This document shows positions 54,797 through 62,836 of a stretch of 64,000 bases of DNA, in pieces. Each line of letters begins with the position of its first letter. Position 1 is the first letter of the stretch. A program made the position numbers and the translations under genes. A model generated the notes under the pieces. That model saw only the letters and a list, made by a program, of their open reading frames with translations, searched no databases and was not told the DNA's origin. The stretch comes from an uncultured Alphaproteobacteria bacterium (lineage in GTDB: Bacteria; Pseudomonadota; Alphaproteobacteria; HIMB59; GCA-002718135), in NCBI GenBank assembly GCA_902571865.1, contig CACGDO010000005.1:65486-129485 (forward strand). Reading direction: 5' to 3'.

Positions 54797-55879
54797 ATGT
54801 TTGTAGCTGACTTGCATAATGATCTTGTGCAAAGAGTTATCGAAGGTGAAGATGTTACAAAACTTACATCCCATGGGCATACGGACATACCAAGATTATT
54901 AAAATCTGAAATTGATTTAGAAATTTTAATTATTTGGGTTTCAAGTAATTCTAAAGAACCAAATTTTTTTAAAAGAGCTGATAAAATGTATGATGAGATT
55001 GAAAGAATTTCATCACACGAAGAAATTGTCATTCCAAAAAAACTTTCAGACATAAATGAGGCGATTAATAATAATAAGTTAATGCTTCCAATTTCAATGG
55101 AAGGTGGAGAAGGTTTAGAAAATGATATTAATAATTTATATCATTTTATAGAAAGAGGTCTTTTCTATTTCGGCCCAACTTGGAATCATTCTTTGGAATG
55201 GGTTTCATCAAATTATGATGAGACATACAATTCTTCAAAACTTAAAAGTCATGGTTTAAACGAATTTGGGAAAGAAGTTATTTCTATTTGCCAAGATAAT
55301 AATGTGCTAATTGATGTTTCGCACATTGGAGAGAAAAGTTTTTGGGATATTGCATCAATAAGTACCAAACCTTTTATTGCCTCACATTCTAGCGTGTATA
55401 ATTTGTGTCCACATTTTCGTAATTTAAAAGATGATCAAATTGAAGCTATCAAAAAATCAAAAGGATTAATTGGCCTAAATCCATATCCTTTTTTTATTGA
55501 TAAATCTTTTAAAGAAAGAGAATCAAAAGAAAGGAATAAATATCTCGATGAATTAAATTCTATTGAAAGAAAATATTCTAATAAAACTTCTCAATGGATA
55601 GCAAAACAACATTTTCTACAAAAAAAATTAGCAGACATATGCCCAAGTATAGAAGTATTTGTTGATCATATTGAATATATAATTAATCAAATAGGAATTG
55701 ATTATGTAGGTATAGGCAGTGACTACGATGGACTTGATTGCTTGCCTCATTCATGGAATGATTGTTTAGACCATATGATAATTCAAGAGTCTTTAGAAAA
55801 AAGAGGTTATAAATTTTTAGAAATTGAAAAAATTATGGGAAAAAATATTTTAAGAGTTTTAGAAGAAATCTACAATTAG
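54797..55879 (+). CDS. Membrane dipeptidase (peptidase M19 family)
   Basis: Renal-dipeptidase-like metallopeptidase, 360 aa. The first metal motif HND is in FVADLHNDLVQRVIEG, and the bridging Glu in LPISMEGGEGLEN near residue 105. His ligands are seen in LIDVSHIGEKSFWDIAS and FIASHSSVYNLCPHFRNL, and the C-terminal YVGIGSDYDGLDCLPHSW is typical. It would cleave dipeptides, perhaps D-amino acid-containing ones. No signal peptide. It starts 4 nt after the cyclophilin gene and overlaps the convergent LysE gene by 21 nt. Confidence 0.9.
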   Translation: MFVADLHNDLVQRVIEGEDVTKLTSHGHTDIPRLLKSEIDLEILIIWVSSNSKEPNFFKRADKMYDEIERISSHEEIVIPKKLSDINEAINNNKLMLPISMEGGEGLENDINNLYHFIERGLFYFGPTWNHSLEWVSSNYDETYNSSKLKSHGLNEFGKEVISICQDNNVLIDVSHIGEKSFWDIASISTKPFIASHSSVYNLCPHFRNLKDDQIEAIKKSKGLIGLNPYPFFIDKSFKERESKERNKYLDELNSIERKYSNKTSQWIAKQHFLQKKLADICPSIEVFVDHIEYIINQIGIDYVGIGSDYDGLDCLPHSWNDCLDHMIIQESLEKRGYKFLEIEKIMGKNILRVLEEIYN

Positions 55880-56467
55880 CAAAATACCAATTAAAACTAA
55901 AATAAATCCTGATATTTTTTGAATTATACCTTGCCTTTTTTGGAAAAAATCATTCATTCCATAACTTGTCACAACAAGGCAAACAATAATGTACCAAATC
56001 CCATCAATAACGGAAGCAGTTACAACAAGAATTGAATGAGAATAAAATGAGGCATCAATTTTTACAAATTGAGAAAAGACAGCTGAAAACCATATAAGAA
56101 TTTTGGGATTAAAAATCGCTATCAAAAATCCTTGTAGAAAAGAATTAATACTTTTTTGTTCGTTAATTTTATCTATTTCCTCATTTTTTTTAAATATAAA
56201 TTGAAAACCTAAATATAATAAAAAAAGAATTCCAATTATTTGAATTAATTGAAATAATAATTCGTTTGCTGTTAAAATTATTGATAATCCAGTAACCGCA
56301 AATACAGCATAAACACCCATTCCTAATCCATGACCAACTGCAGTCATAAAGCCAGCAAATCGATTAATTGTAATACTATTTCTTATAATTAACGCTAAAC
56401 TTGGACCTGGTGACATTGCTCCTGCAACACAAACAGTAGCAAACTGAAGCCAAAATATAAAAGTCAC
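55859..56467 (-). CDS. LysE/RhtB family amino-acid exporter
   Basis: LysE-type exporter, 202 aa, about six membrane segments. Starts at GTG 56467, directly after the PdxJ stop. The family motif VCVAGAMSPGPSLALIIRNSITINRFAGFMTAVGHGLGM is at residues 12-50, and FNPKILIWFSAVFSQFV near 115 is the second conserved block. It exports amino acids or related solutes. Overlap with the dipeptidase gene by 21 nt at its 3' end makes antisense pairing of the two mRNAs possible. Confidence 0.9.
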   Translation of the reverse strand: MTFIFWLQFATVCVAGAMSPGPSLALIIRNSITINRFAGFMTAVGHGLGMGVYAVFAVTGLSIILTANELLFQLIQIIGILFLLYLGFQFIFKKNEEIDKINEQKSINSFLQGFLIAIFNPKILIWFSAVFSQFVKIDASFYSHSILVVTASVIDGIWYIIVCLVVTSYGMNDFFQKRQGIIQKISGFILVLIGILLIVDFF

Positions 56468-57202
56468 TTAATTACTTGTTAGGGTTAAATATTTTTTTAT
56501 TGTTTCTTGTAAGCCAAATTCAAAAGTATCACAGATGAGAGCATGACCAATAGATACTTCTTTAACATTATTTATTTTATCTAAAAAAAACTTTAAATTT
56601 TCTAAATTTAAATCATGACCAGCATTTAATTCAATTTTTGGAAACTCTTTTTTTAGATAGTTTGTTACTTCGATATAATCTCTAATTGCTTTTTCCTTAT
56701 TTTCATTAAAGTTATGAGCATAATCAAAAGTATAAAGTTCTACTCTATCAGTTTTTATTACTTCTAAATTTTCCAGTGTTTTTATAGATGGGTTAATAAA
56801 TATTGAAACACGAATATTCTTACTCTTAAATTCACTAACTATATCTGATAATAAATTTTTGTTAGTTTCACAGTCCCAGCCAAAAGAAGAGGTAAGAGCA
56901 CCAGGTGGATCTGGAACTAAAGTTACTTGATCTGGTTTAACTTCAATTACTTTTTTGACAAAAAAATCTGATGGGTATCCCTCTACATTAAATTCTTTAT
57001 TTTCAAATTTTGATAATAAGTTTTTCAAAGGTTCTAGGTCAGAAAATTTTGCATGTCTTTCATCAGGACGCGGATGTACTGTAATTCCATCAGCACCATA
57101 GTTTAAGCATTTATCACTAATATCAATTAAGTTTGGTAAATCTGCTCCTCTAGCATTTCTTACTAAAGCAAACTTGTTTACATTAACACTTAAGGCTGTC
57201 AT
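56468..57202 (-). CDS. pdxJ: Pyridoxine 5'-phosphate synthase
   Basis: PdxJ, 244 aa, condensing 1-deoxyxylulose-5-phosphate and 3-amino-2-oxopropyl phosphate to pyridoxine 5'-phosphate. Family segments: LSVNVNKFALVRNARGADLPNLIDISDKCLNYGADGITVHPRPDERHAK, EFNVEGYPS, VTLVPDPPGALTSSFGWD, RVELYTFDYA, LNAGHDLNLENLKFFL and VSIGHALICDTFEFGLQETIKKYL. The usual DER and GHD residues are present. First gene of a pdxJ-lysE transcript, 9 nt after the GST gene, so GST-PdxJ-LysE may be one operon. Confidence 0.93.
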   Translation of the reverse strand: MTALSVNVNKFALVRNARGADLPNLIDISDKCLNYGADGITVHPRPDERHAKFSDLEPLKNLLSKFENKEFNVEGYPSDFFVKKVIEVKPDQVTLVPDPPGALTSSFGWDCETNKNLLSDIVSEFKSKNIRVSIFINPSIKTLENLEVIKTDRVELYTFDYAHNFNENKEKAIRDYIEVTNYLKKEFPKIELNAGHDLNLENLKFFLDKINNVKEVSIGHALICDTFEFGLQETIKKYLTLTSN

Positions 57203-57211
57203 GTTTATAAA

Positions 57212-57868
57212 TTATATAACTTTCCCATATGTTTTAATCATCCATTCATGAACTTTAGGATGATTATATACTTCTTCTCTCAATTTTTTTAACCTTTCAT
57301 AAGGTTCTAATATATCAGTTGGTACACCATCTAAAAGTCCGGAGGTTAGCCAGCCAAGTAGTCTCCATATTGCCAAATCAGCAATAGAAATCTTTTTACC
57401 AACAAAAAAATTAGATTCATTATTTTTCTCAAGTAAATTGTCAAGAAACTGAAACCATTTTGGCAGATGTTTTGTTGCTAAAATTTTTCTAGCCAATTCT
57501 AATCGTTCCTTCTCTTTATCTCTACTAGATAGAGTTACCAGATAGTTTATGTCTTGTGCCGTATCAATAATTTGATCAATTTGAGCTGCTTCAAAATCAT
57601 TATCTTTTGGATATAAACCTGCTAACTTTCCACAAAATCTGGCAATTGCTCCTGTCTGCGCAACTATTTTGCCATCAACATCCAATACAGGTAATTGTTT
57701 GAAAGGAGCTATTTTTTTGTTTGGTAATAATCCCGTTGCCTTCAGGTCATCTATTTCTTTTCCCTCAACACGATAATCATTGAATGGAATACCCCCTATA
57801 AATAAAGCTAATCTCGTAACTTCTGCTCTCCAAAAAGGGATTTTAAAATAGTATAATGTAATTTCCAT
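57212..57868 (-). CDS. Glutathione S-transferase family protein
   Basis: GST-like protein, 218 aa. The thioredoxin-fold N-terminal domain carries YYFKIPFWRAEVTRLALFIGGIPFNDYRV, then QLPVLDVDGKIVAQTGAIARFCGKLAGLYP with the cis-Pro and the SxAI-like glutathione contact (here TGAI). The helical C-terminal domain follows from about residue 90, with FVGKKISIADLAIWRLLGWLTSG. This resembles sigma-type or nematode-like GSTs. Substrate unknown. Divergent from a small membrane-protein gene with a 35-nt spacer. Confidence 0.87.
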   Translation of the reverse strand: MEITLYYFKIPFWRAEVTRLALFIGGIPFNDYRVEGKEIDDLKATGLLPNKKIAPFKQLPVLDVDGKIVAQTGAIARFCGKLAGLYPKDNDFEAAQIDQIIDTAQDINYLVTLSSRDKEKERLELARKILATKHLPKWFQFLDNLLEKNNESNFFVGKKISIADLAIWRLLGWLTSGLLDGVPTDILEPYERLKKLREEVYNHPKVHEWMIKTYGKVI

Positions 57869-57903
57869 ATTGATTATTTAATTTTTTTACATGATACACA
57901 GAT

Positions 57904-58305
57904 ATGTTCAAAAAAAATATAGATAATTTAATCATTATTCTAAATATTATTTTCTTTTCTTACTACGCTATTCAACTTTTAATATTTACTGATGAATTTG
58001 CTATGAACAATTTAGGTTTTTTTAATCATGCAGTAGCAGGTTTATCAGAGATTGTAGGAATAATATTTGTTACTTTTGTATTAGCTTACATAATAATTAT
58101 GTTTAGAGGGATAGAAAAACAACTACCATTTATTTTTTTAATATTTTTTTTTCAAGTTTTAGTATCATTAAATTTCTGGAGATATGTTTTTACGAATAGT
58201 CCTGGTGAAACAAGTCTAAACATTATTGCAACTAATGCAATTTTCTTTTCTATATTGAGTATTTTAAATTTATTTTTTATTTTTCGAAATTTCAAAAAAA
58301 TTTAA
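57904..58305 (+). CDS. Hypothetical membrane protein, four predicted segments
   Basis: Not recognised. 133 aa, very hydrophobic, with four likely membrane segments at about residues 8-30, 46-68, 75-95 and 108-128 and basic residues at both ends. ATG 57904 follows a short AT-rich region. The amino acid composition and the open frame in a 35-nt-to-stop-overlap context support a real gene. It overlaps the DUF4174 gene by 4 nt (TTAA). Confidence 0.7.
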   Translation: MFKKNIDNLIIILNIIFFSYYAIQLLIFTDEFAMNNLGFFNHAVAGLSEIVGIIFVTFVLAYIIIMFRGIEKQLPFIFLIFFFQVLVSLNFWRYVFTNSPGETSLNIIATNAIFFSILSILNLFFIFRNFKKI

Positions 58306-58685
58306 CATTGATCATTTATCATTTCATTTTTTCTCATAGGCATAGAATCAATTAATTTAAATAAGCGTATAAAAATTTTTTCATTTATACCATAATCTTT
58401 AATTAAGCCGTCGTATCCGATTACCCATATTCCATACTTATTTAGAAAAGTTGGTGCTTCAAATTCCTTATTTTTGAATTTTTCAAAGTATATAAATTTT
58501 AAATTTCTATCGTTTATTGAACATTTATTTTCAGAAACAAATTTTTGAGTAAGAAGAAATATTTGATCTTCTTTTTTTTCAAAGGAAACTATAACTATTC
58601 TTTTTTCCCAATTAAAATCCGATATTTTCTTGGCCATTATTTCAAAATTTATAAATAAAATTAGAATTATAATTGCATATTTCAT
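58302..58685 (-). CDS. DUF4174-like protein with signal peptide
   Basis: 127-aa protein of the DUF4174 type. A signal peptide (KYAIIILILFINFEIMA) is followed by ISDFNWEKRIVIVSFEKKEDQ, and the C-terminal GIWVIGYDGLIKDYG...LFKLIDSMPMRKNEM is characteristic of this family. Its function is not known. Its ATG lies only 5 nt after the CCA end of the tRNA-Thr gene on the same strand, so the two probably come from one transcript with the mRNA starting at the tRNA-processing site. Confidence 0.8.
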   Translation of the reverse strand: MKYAIIILILFINFEIMAKKISDFNWEKRIVIVSFEKKEDQIFLLTQKFVSENKCSINDRNLKFIYFEKFKNKEFEAPTFLNKYGIWVIGYDGLIKDYGINEKIFIRLFKLIDSMPMRKNEMINDQC

Positions 58686-58690
58686 TTCTA

Positions 58691-58765
58691 TGGTGCTGAT
58701 ACCGAGAATCGAACTTGAATCTGACCGTTACCAACGGCCTGTAATAACCATTATACTATATCAGC
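58691..58765 (-). tRNA. tRNA-Thr (anticodon GGT)
   Basis: A 75-nt cloverleaf on the minus strand. The acceptor stem GCTGATA/TATCAGC is perfect, with discriminator A and encoded CCA. The D arm is short, GTA-TAATGGTTAT-TAC. The anticodon stem GGCCG/CGGTC has one G-U pair around loop TTGGTAA, giving anticodon GGT for ACC/ACU. The T loop is TTCGATT. The T stem TCAAG/CTCGG has an A-C mismatch in the middle, which is somewhat unusual. It lies 5 nt upstream of the DUF4174 gene. Confidence 0.93.
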
Positions 58766-58823
58766 ATTTATGTAATATTAGCATAAGCAAAATATTTACT
58801 CAAATCATTCATAATTGACTTGA

Positions 58824-60030
58824 TTAGCCTTTAACGCTTCCTGCAGTTAAGCCTCCTACCAAATATCTTTCAAAAATAAAAAATAACAATAGTACAGGCA
58901 CAGTTATCATCACAGACCCAGCCATCAAATATTGTCTTGGCACTTCTTGATCATCAAGTTGAGTATAAAGACCTCTTGGTATAGTAAAATATTCTTGATT
59001 ATCTAAAAAACATAAAAGCAAATAAGAATTCATTCCACGCAATCATAAATACGTACAATGAAACAGATAAAATAGCTGGCACACTTAACGGTAATGTAAT
59101 TCTTAAGATGACCCCAATGCGAGAACATCCATCAATAAGAGCAGACTCTTCTAGTTCATATGGGATACCTTTGAAATATCCTTGCAACATGTAAAGTGCA
59201 ACAGGAATAGTTGTTGCCGGATAAACAATCATTAGACTAAACAAACTATTTCTAAACCCAAGCTGACTGAATATAACATAAAGTGGAATTACAAGTACTA
59301 TAGCTGGAACCATATATATAATTAAAATAGATGATGATATTTTCGATCTTCCTGTAAATCTTAAGCGTGCAACTGCATATGCACCTGGAATAGAAAAAAA
59401 CAAACTGACGAAAACAGTTACAAATGAGACAATAGTGCTGTTTAAAGCAAAATTTAAAAAGTTGTATTGAGTGATAACCGCAATATAACTAGAAAAAAAA
59501 TCTGATATTGAATAAAAAAATGGAATACTTAAATCAGTTGGGTTTTGTAACAAAACCATTTGACTTTTTAAGCTTGATACAAACATTAAATAAAAAGGAA
59601 AAATAATTATAAAAGAAAAAAATATTAAACTATTTGTTTTAAGAAATTTTAAAAAAGAAACTTCAAATAAAAAATTACTAAAATTTTTAGCTGTAAAATA
59701 TTTTTGTAACAGTAGATTAAAAGCTATAAACACTGATATAATAATTAATATTTGATAGGCATTAATTTCTTTATTAATAAGAAAAAAATACGATAAAGTT
59801 AAAGATATTATAAAAATAAAAATGTTAGAGACTTGAGTGGTAATTATAATTCGTATTGCAAAAAAACAAACAGCATAGAGGAAACAATATAGAAAAATAT
59901 TTTTATAAATAAATATATTTTTTGAGAGAAAAATTGATATTGAAACAAAATCTCCAATTACAGCTAATAAAAATAGCGTAATTATTGAATATAAATAAAT
60001 GAAAAAAAACTGATAAATATTATTTGTCAT
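58824..60030 (-). pseudogene. ABC permease, MalG type, with extra N-terminal membrane segments; frameshifted in a T6 tract
   Basis: The long ORF (58999-60030) ends AWNEFLFAFMFFR, and the ORF 58824-59042 carries on with LDNQEYFTIPRGLYTQLDDQEVPRQYLMAGS to GLTAGSVKG, exactly what MalG-like proteins have next. Dropping one T from the six-T run (A6 at 59005-59010 on the + strand) joins them into about 400 aa. The EAA loop is LEESALIDGCSRIGVILRITLPLSVP. The first 135 residues or so are extra, with about four hydrophobic segments not found in ordinary 280-aa MalG proteins. Partners are the adjacent MalF-like gene and binding protein. May be a sequence error rather than a dead gene. Confidence 0.85.
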
Positions 60031-61268
60031 TCTTCTATATCCTTAGGTGCTATTTTTTGATGAATGAAAACAAAAATTGCCAGAAGAATAAATATAAGTA
60101 CAGCTACTGAAGATGCAGTGCCCATATTTGAAAGTGCAAAAGCTTCATCGTACACCTGAACCGTTAATGTTCTAGTTCCAGCATTACCCCCCGTTAATAA
60201 AAATATATCCTCAAACTTATTAAAGTTCCAAATGAAACGTAAAATGAAAAGCAGGGAAATAACTCCAAGTAATTGCGGTAATGTAATGTAAAAAAACTGT
60301 TGTATTCTTGTTGCTCCATCAATATCCGATGCTTCGTAAAGATCTTTTGGAATAGCTTGTAATCTTGCTAGTATAAATAAAAAAGCTAATGGAAAATATC
60401 TCCAGCTCTCAAAAAGAATTACAATAAATAGAGTAAATGGAAAATCAAACCCAAGAAAATCAACTTTTTTTAGTCCTAAGAAAAAAATTGGCTCACTTAT
60501 AAATTCGTTGTTTAATAAATAATTATTAAGAAAGCCCTTAAAAGGATCTAAAATGTAAACCCAGGTAAATGCTACTGCTATTACAGGAGAAACAAATGGA
60601 AATAAAAATAAACCTCTAAAAAATCCTTTTCCTAAAAAATTTTTTTCAAGTAATAAAGCAGCACTTATACCTAATAATAATGCTCCGATAGTAGCAAAAA
60701 AAGAATATAAAAAAGTTACCTTTATATTTTCTATTGTTTCATTTTTTTGTAATATTTTTTGAAAATTTTTAAGAGAAAATTTTAAGTTTGTTAAAATATT
60801 ATCTGCATCAGCAACACCTCTTGGTTTGCTTTCTTTTGGATTGAAATTATCTATTTCAAAATTATCATTCGCTTTAAATTTAAAAATTATTTTTTCATTA
60901 TATTTTGGTTTCCACTCTTCAAAATAACAACTCAATAAATTATTATTTACTGAACATCCCTCCGCAATTTCTACAGGTGAAATAAATTTTGAAATTTTAT
61001 CAGTAATTTCTATATTAAATATTGGTTTTTTTTGTGAACTATTTTTGAATCTATATTCAATTAAAATATCATCTCCAGGTTCTATATCCTTAGTCTTAAG
61101 TTTTTCTTTTATAATAGGTTGTGGCGCTCTTAAATCTCCAAGCTTAACTTCTTTAAAGCTTAACCAAAAATTTCCAAAAATAGGAAATAATATAATTAAA
61201 AAAACGATACTAATTGTAGGAATTAGCATTGTGTATGCTAATTTTGCTTCTTTATTTAAGTTAAACAT
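60027..61268 (-). CDS. ABC permease, MalF type, with inserted extracytoplasmic domain
   Basis: CUT1 permease, 413 aa, about 110 aa longer than usual. Membrane segment 1 is at about residues 12-34. Then comes an extracytoplasmic insert (about 45-160) with GDDILIEYRFKNSSQKKPIFNIEITDKISKF, two cysteines in EGCSVNNNLLSCYFEEW and EKIIFKFKAND, reminiscent of DUF11/Ig-like repeats. The ordinary permease core follows, with the EAA loop YEASDIDGATRIQQFFYITLPQLLG near residue 313. It starts 50 nt after the binding-protein gene and overlaps the frameshifted permease by 4 nt. Confidence 0.87.
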   Translation of the reverse strand: MFNLNKEAKLAYTMLIPTISIVFLIILFPIFGNFWLSFKEVKLGDLRAPQPIIKEKLKTKDIEPGDDILIEYRFKNSSQKKPIFNIEITDKISKFISPVEIAEGCSVNNNLLSCYFEEWKPKYNEKIIFKFKANDNFEIDNFNPKESKPRGVADADNILTNLKFSLKNFQKILQKNETIENIKVTFLYSFFATIGALLLGISAALLLEKNFLGKGFFRGLFLFPFVSPVIAVAFTWVYILDPFKGFLNNYLLNNEFISEPIFFLGLKKVDFLGFDFPFTLFIVILFESWRYFPLAFLFILARLQAIPKDLYEASDIDGATRIQQFFYITLPQLLGVISLLFILRFIWNFNKFEDIFLLTGGNAGTRTLTVQVYDEAFALSNMGTASSVAVLIFILLAIFVFIHQKIAPKDIEE

Positions 61269-61274
61269 TAATGA

Positions 61275-61299
61275 AAAGGCGACAATATATGTCGCCTTT
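61275..61299 (-). promoter_or_regulatory. Intercistronic hairpin after binding-protein gene
   Basis: Perfect 10-bp inverted repeat AAAGGCGACA/TGTCGCCTTT with a 5-nt loop, 19 nt past the binding-protein stop and 6 nt before the MalF-type ATG. A short T stretch ends the stem on the minus strand, so partial termination is possible. Same arrangement as in the other three importer operons. Confidence 0.75.
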
Positions 61300-61318
61300 A
61301 ATACGATAAAAAAAAAAT

Positions 61319-62647
61319 TTAGTCTATATCGCTAATTTGGCTATTGATAGCAGCTACTGCATCACTAGCAGATTTGTTACCATCTATAACTTCTCTAACC
61401 TCACGATTTATAATTTGACTATTAATTACTTTTGAAGCTGCAGATAGCTGGCCTTCTTTGACTCCCCATCTTTCAGCAACGTCTAGTCCTGCAACAATGT
61501 CATTAATAACTGATGCATCATATAAATCTTTAAGTGGTGCTTTTCGATCTACACCTACAGGTAAGCTACTCCAAGCTTGGACAAATTTATCTGAATCTGA
61601 AGCATCTCCTCTACGAACAGGAAATTTACCTTCAGGAGCGATACTTAAAGTTTGAACATAACCATCGCCAACAGCATATTTAATCCATTCCTGTGCAACT
61701 TCAGTGTTCGCAGAATCTGTAATAATCATAAATCTAACGTCTGCCCATGCAGCACCACTTGGGTTACTTGGACCAGCAAAGTTAGTAATGAAACCAGTTT
61801 TACTTGCTAATTCTGGTGAAGTTGGATCATCATTTATTGTTGGAGGTGCTGAGTCTCTAAGACCAGCTAATTCATCCATAATAAAAGGTGACCAAATAAT
61901 CATAGCCGCTTTACCAGCAAAATATAATTCACGAGATTGTTGCCAGAATAAATCACCTGGAGGACTTGCTTTCGCTAATTCTTCATAAAAATCAATTGCT
62001 TCAACACAAGCACTACCCATTTCAGCAATTCCTGCAGAATCAACAGGTGAACATCCATTTGCTAAAAGCACGTGTTCCAATACCTGACTCATAAAATTTT
62101 CATCAGTTTTTGTTGCTGCCACAAATCCATACATATTTGGTGGATTGTGTAGTGCATCAATTGCTTTTAGAATGTTATCAAAAGTATTTGGTGCAGCTAA
62201 ACCTTTTTCTTCAAAAAGATCTTTTCTGTATACTACCATTTGAGTCCAACCATCAACTGGCACACCAGCAAATTTACTATCGTAACTTGCCATGCCTAGA
62301 GCTTTTTCCCCAAAAGTAGAAGCACCTAACATATTAACTACTTCGTTTGTAGCATCTACATCAATTATACCTTCTTCAGCCCATGGTAAAATATACTGCA
62401 AAGTAGTATAGATTACATCCGGCAAATCATCTGCAGCAAAACCAGCTACAGCTCTTTTACCCATTTCACTCTCTGAAATTGGTATAACAGTAACATTATG
62501 GCCAGACGCCTTATTAAAGTCCACAGCCATTTGAACTTGCTTCATCATTCTTGCAGGCTGTTCTTCAGTAGTCCAATACTTGATAGTGTCAGCATTTAAC
62601 GAAAATGATAAAAACAAGAAGCTAATAAAAATTGATATAATTTTCAT
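61319..62647 (-). CDS. ABC sugar-binding protein, extracellular solute-binding family 1
   Basis: Periplasmic binding protein, 442 aa from ATG 62647; the track ATG 62659 overlaps the GGGGGT ribosome site, and MKIISIFISFLFLSFSLNA is a proper signal peptide. The mature N terminus DTIKYWTTEEQPARMMKQVQMAVDF and the blocks VYRKDLFEEKGL, AAMIIWSPFIMDELAG and FMIITDSANTEVAQEWIKYAVGDGY are family-1 features. First gene of a binding protein-MalF-MalG operon lacking its own ATPase. A 189-nt upstream gap separates it from the MFS gene, which reads in the same direction. Confidence 0.9.
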   Translation of the reverse strand: MKIISIFISFLFLSFSLNADTIKYWTTEEQPARMMKQVQMAVDFNKASGHNVTVIPISESEMGKRAVAGFAADDLPDVIYTTLQYILPWAEEGIIDVDATNEVVNMLGASTFGEKALGMASYDSKFAGVPVDGWTQMVVYRKDLFEEKGLAAPNTFDNILKAIDALHNPPNMYGFVAATKTDENFMSQVLEHVLLANGCSPVDSAGIAEMGSACVEAIDFYEELAKASPPGDLFWQQSRELYFAGKAAMIIWSPFIMDELAGLRDSAPPTINDDPTSPELASKTGFITNFAGPSNPSGAAWADVRFMIITDSANTEVAQEWIKYAVGDGYVQTLSIAPEGKFPVRRGDASDSDKFVQAWSSLPVGVDRKAPLKDLYDASVINDIVAGLDVAERWGVKEGQLSAASKVINSQIINREVREVIDGNKSASDAVAAINSQISDID

Positions 62648-62836
62648 TTTTACCCCCATTTTTTTAAATAAATATTTAAAGAATATGACATAAAAGTTTC
62701 TAAAAATTATTATTAAATATTAATAACTTATGGGTTATGCCTATCTATTTTGATTGGGGATTTAGCAAAGAATTGCCTTTTTTTGCCAAAAAAAATTTTA
62801 ATTATTTGAGCATATTATCCACATTAAAAATAATTA

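Noticed and set aside
58630-58818. 62-aa + strand ORF over the tRNA-Thr gene
   Set aside because: It runs antisense across the tRNA and the DUF4174 start and shows no protein family features.
62710-62726. Perfect palindrome TTATTAA-ATA-TTAATAA upstream of the 61319 binding protein
   Set aside because: It is made only of A and T in an AT-rich gap, so such repeats are expected by chance, and no second copy was seen.
62758-62800. TTGCC direct repeat near a possible promoter of the third importer
   Set aside because: The repeat units are 5 bp only and there is no symmetry or second occurrence to support a regulator site.
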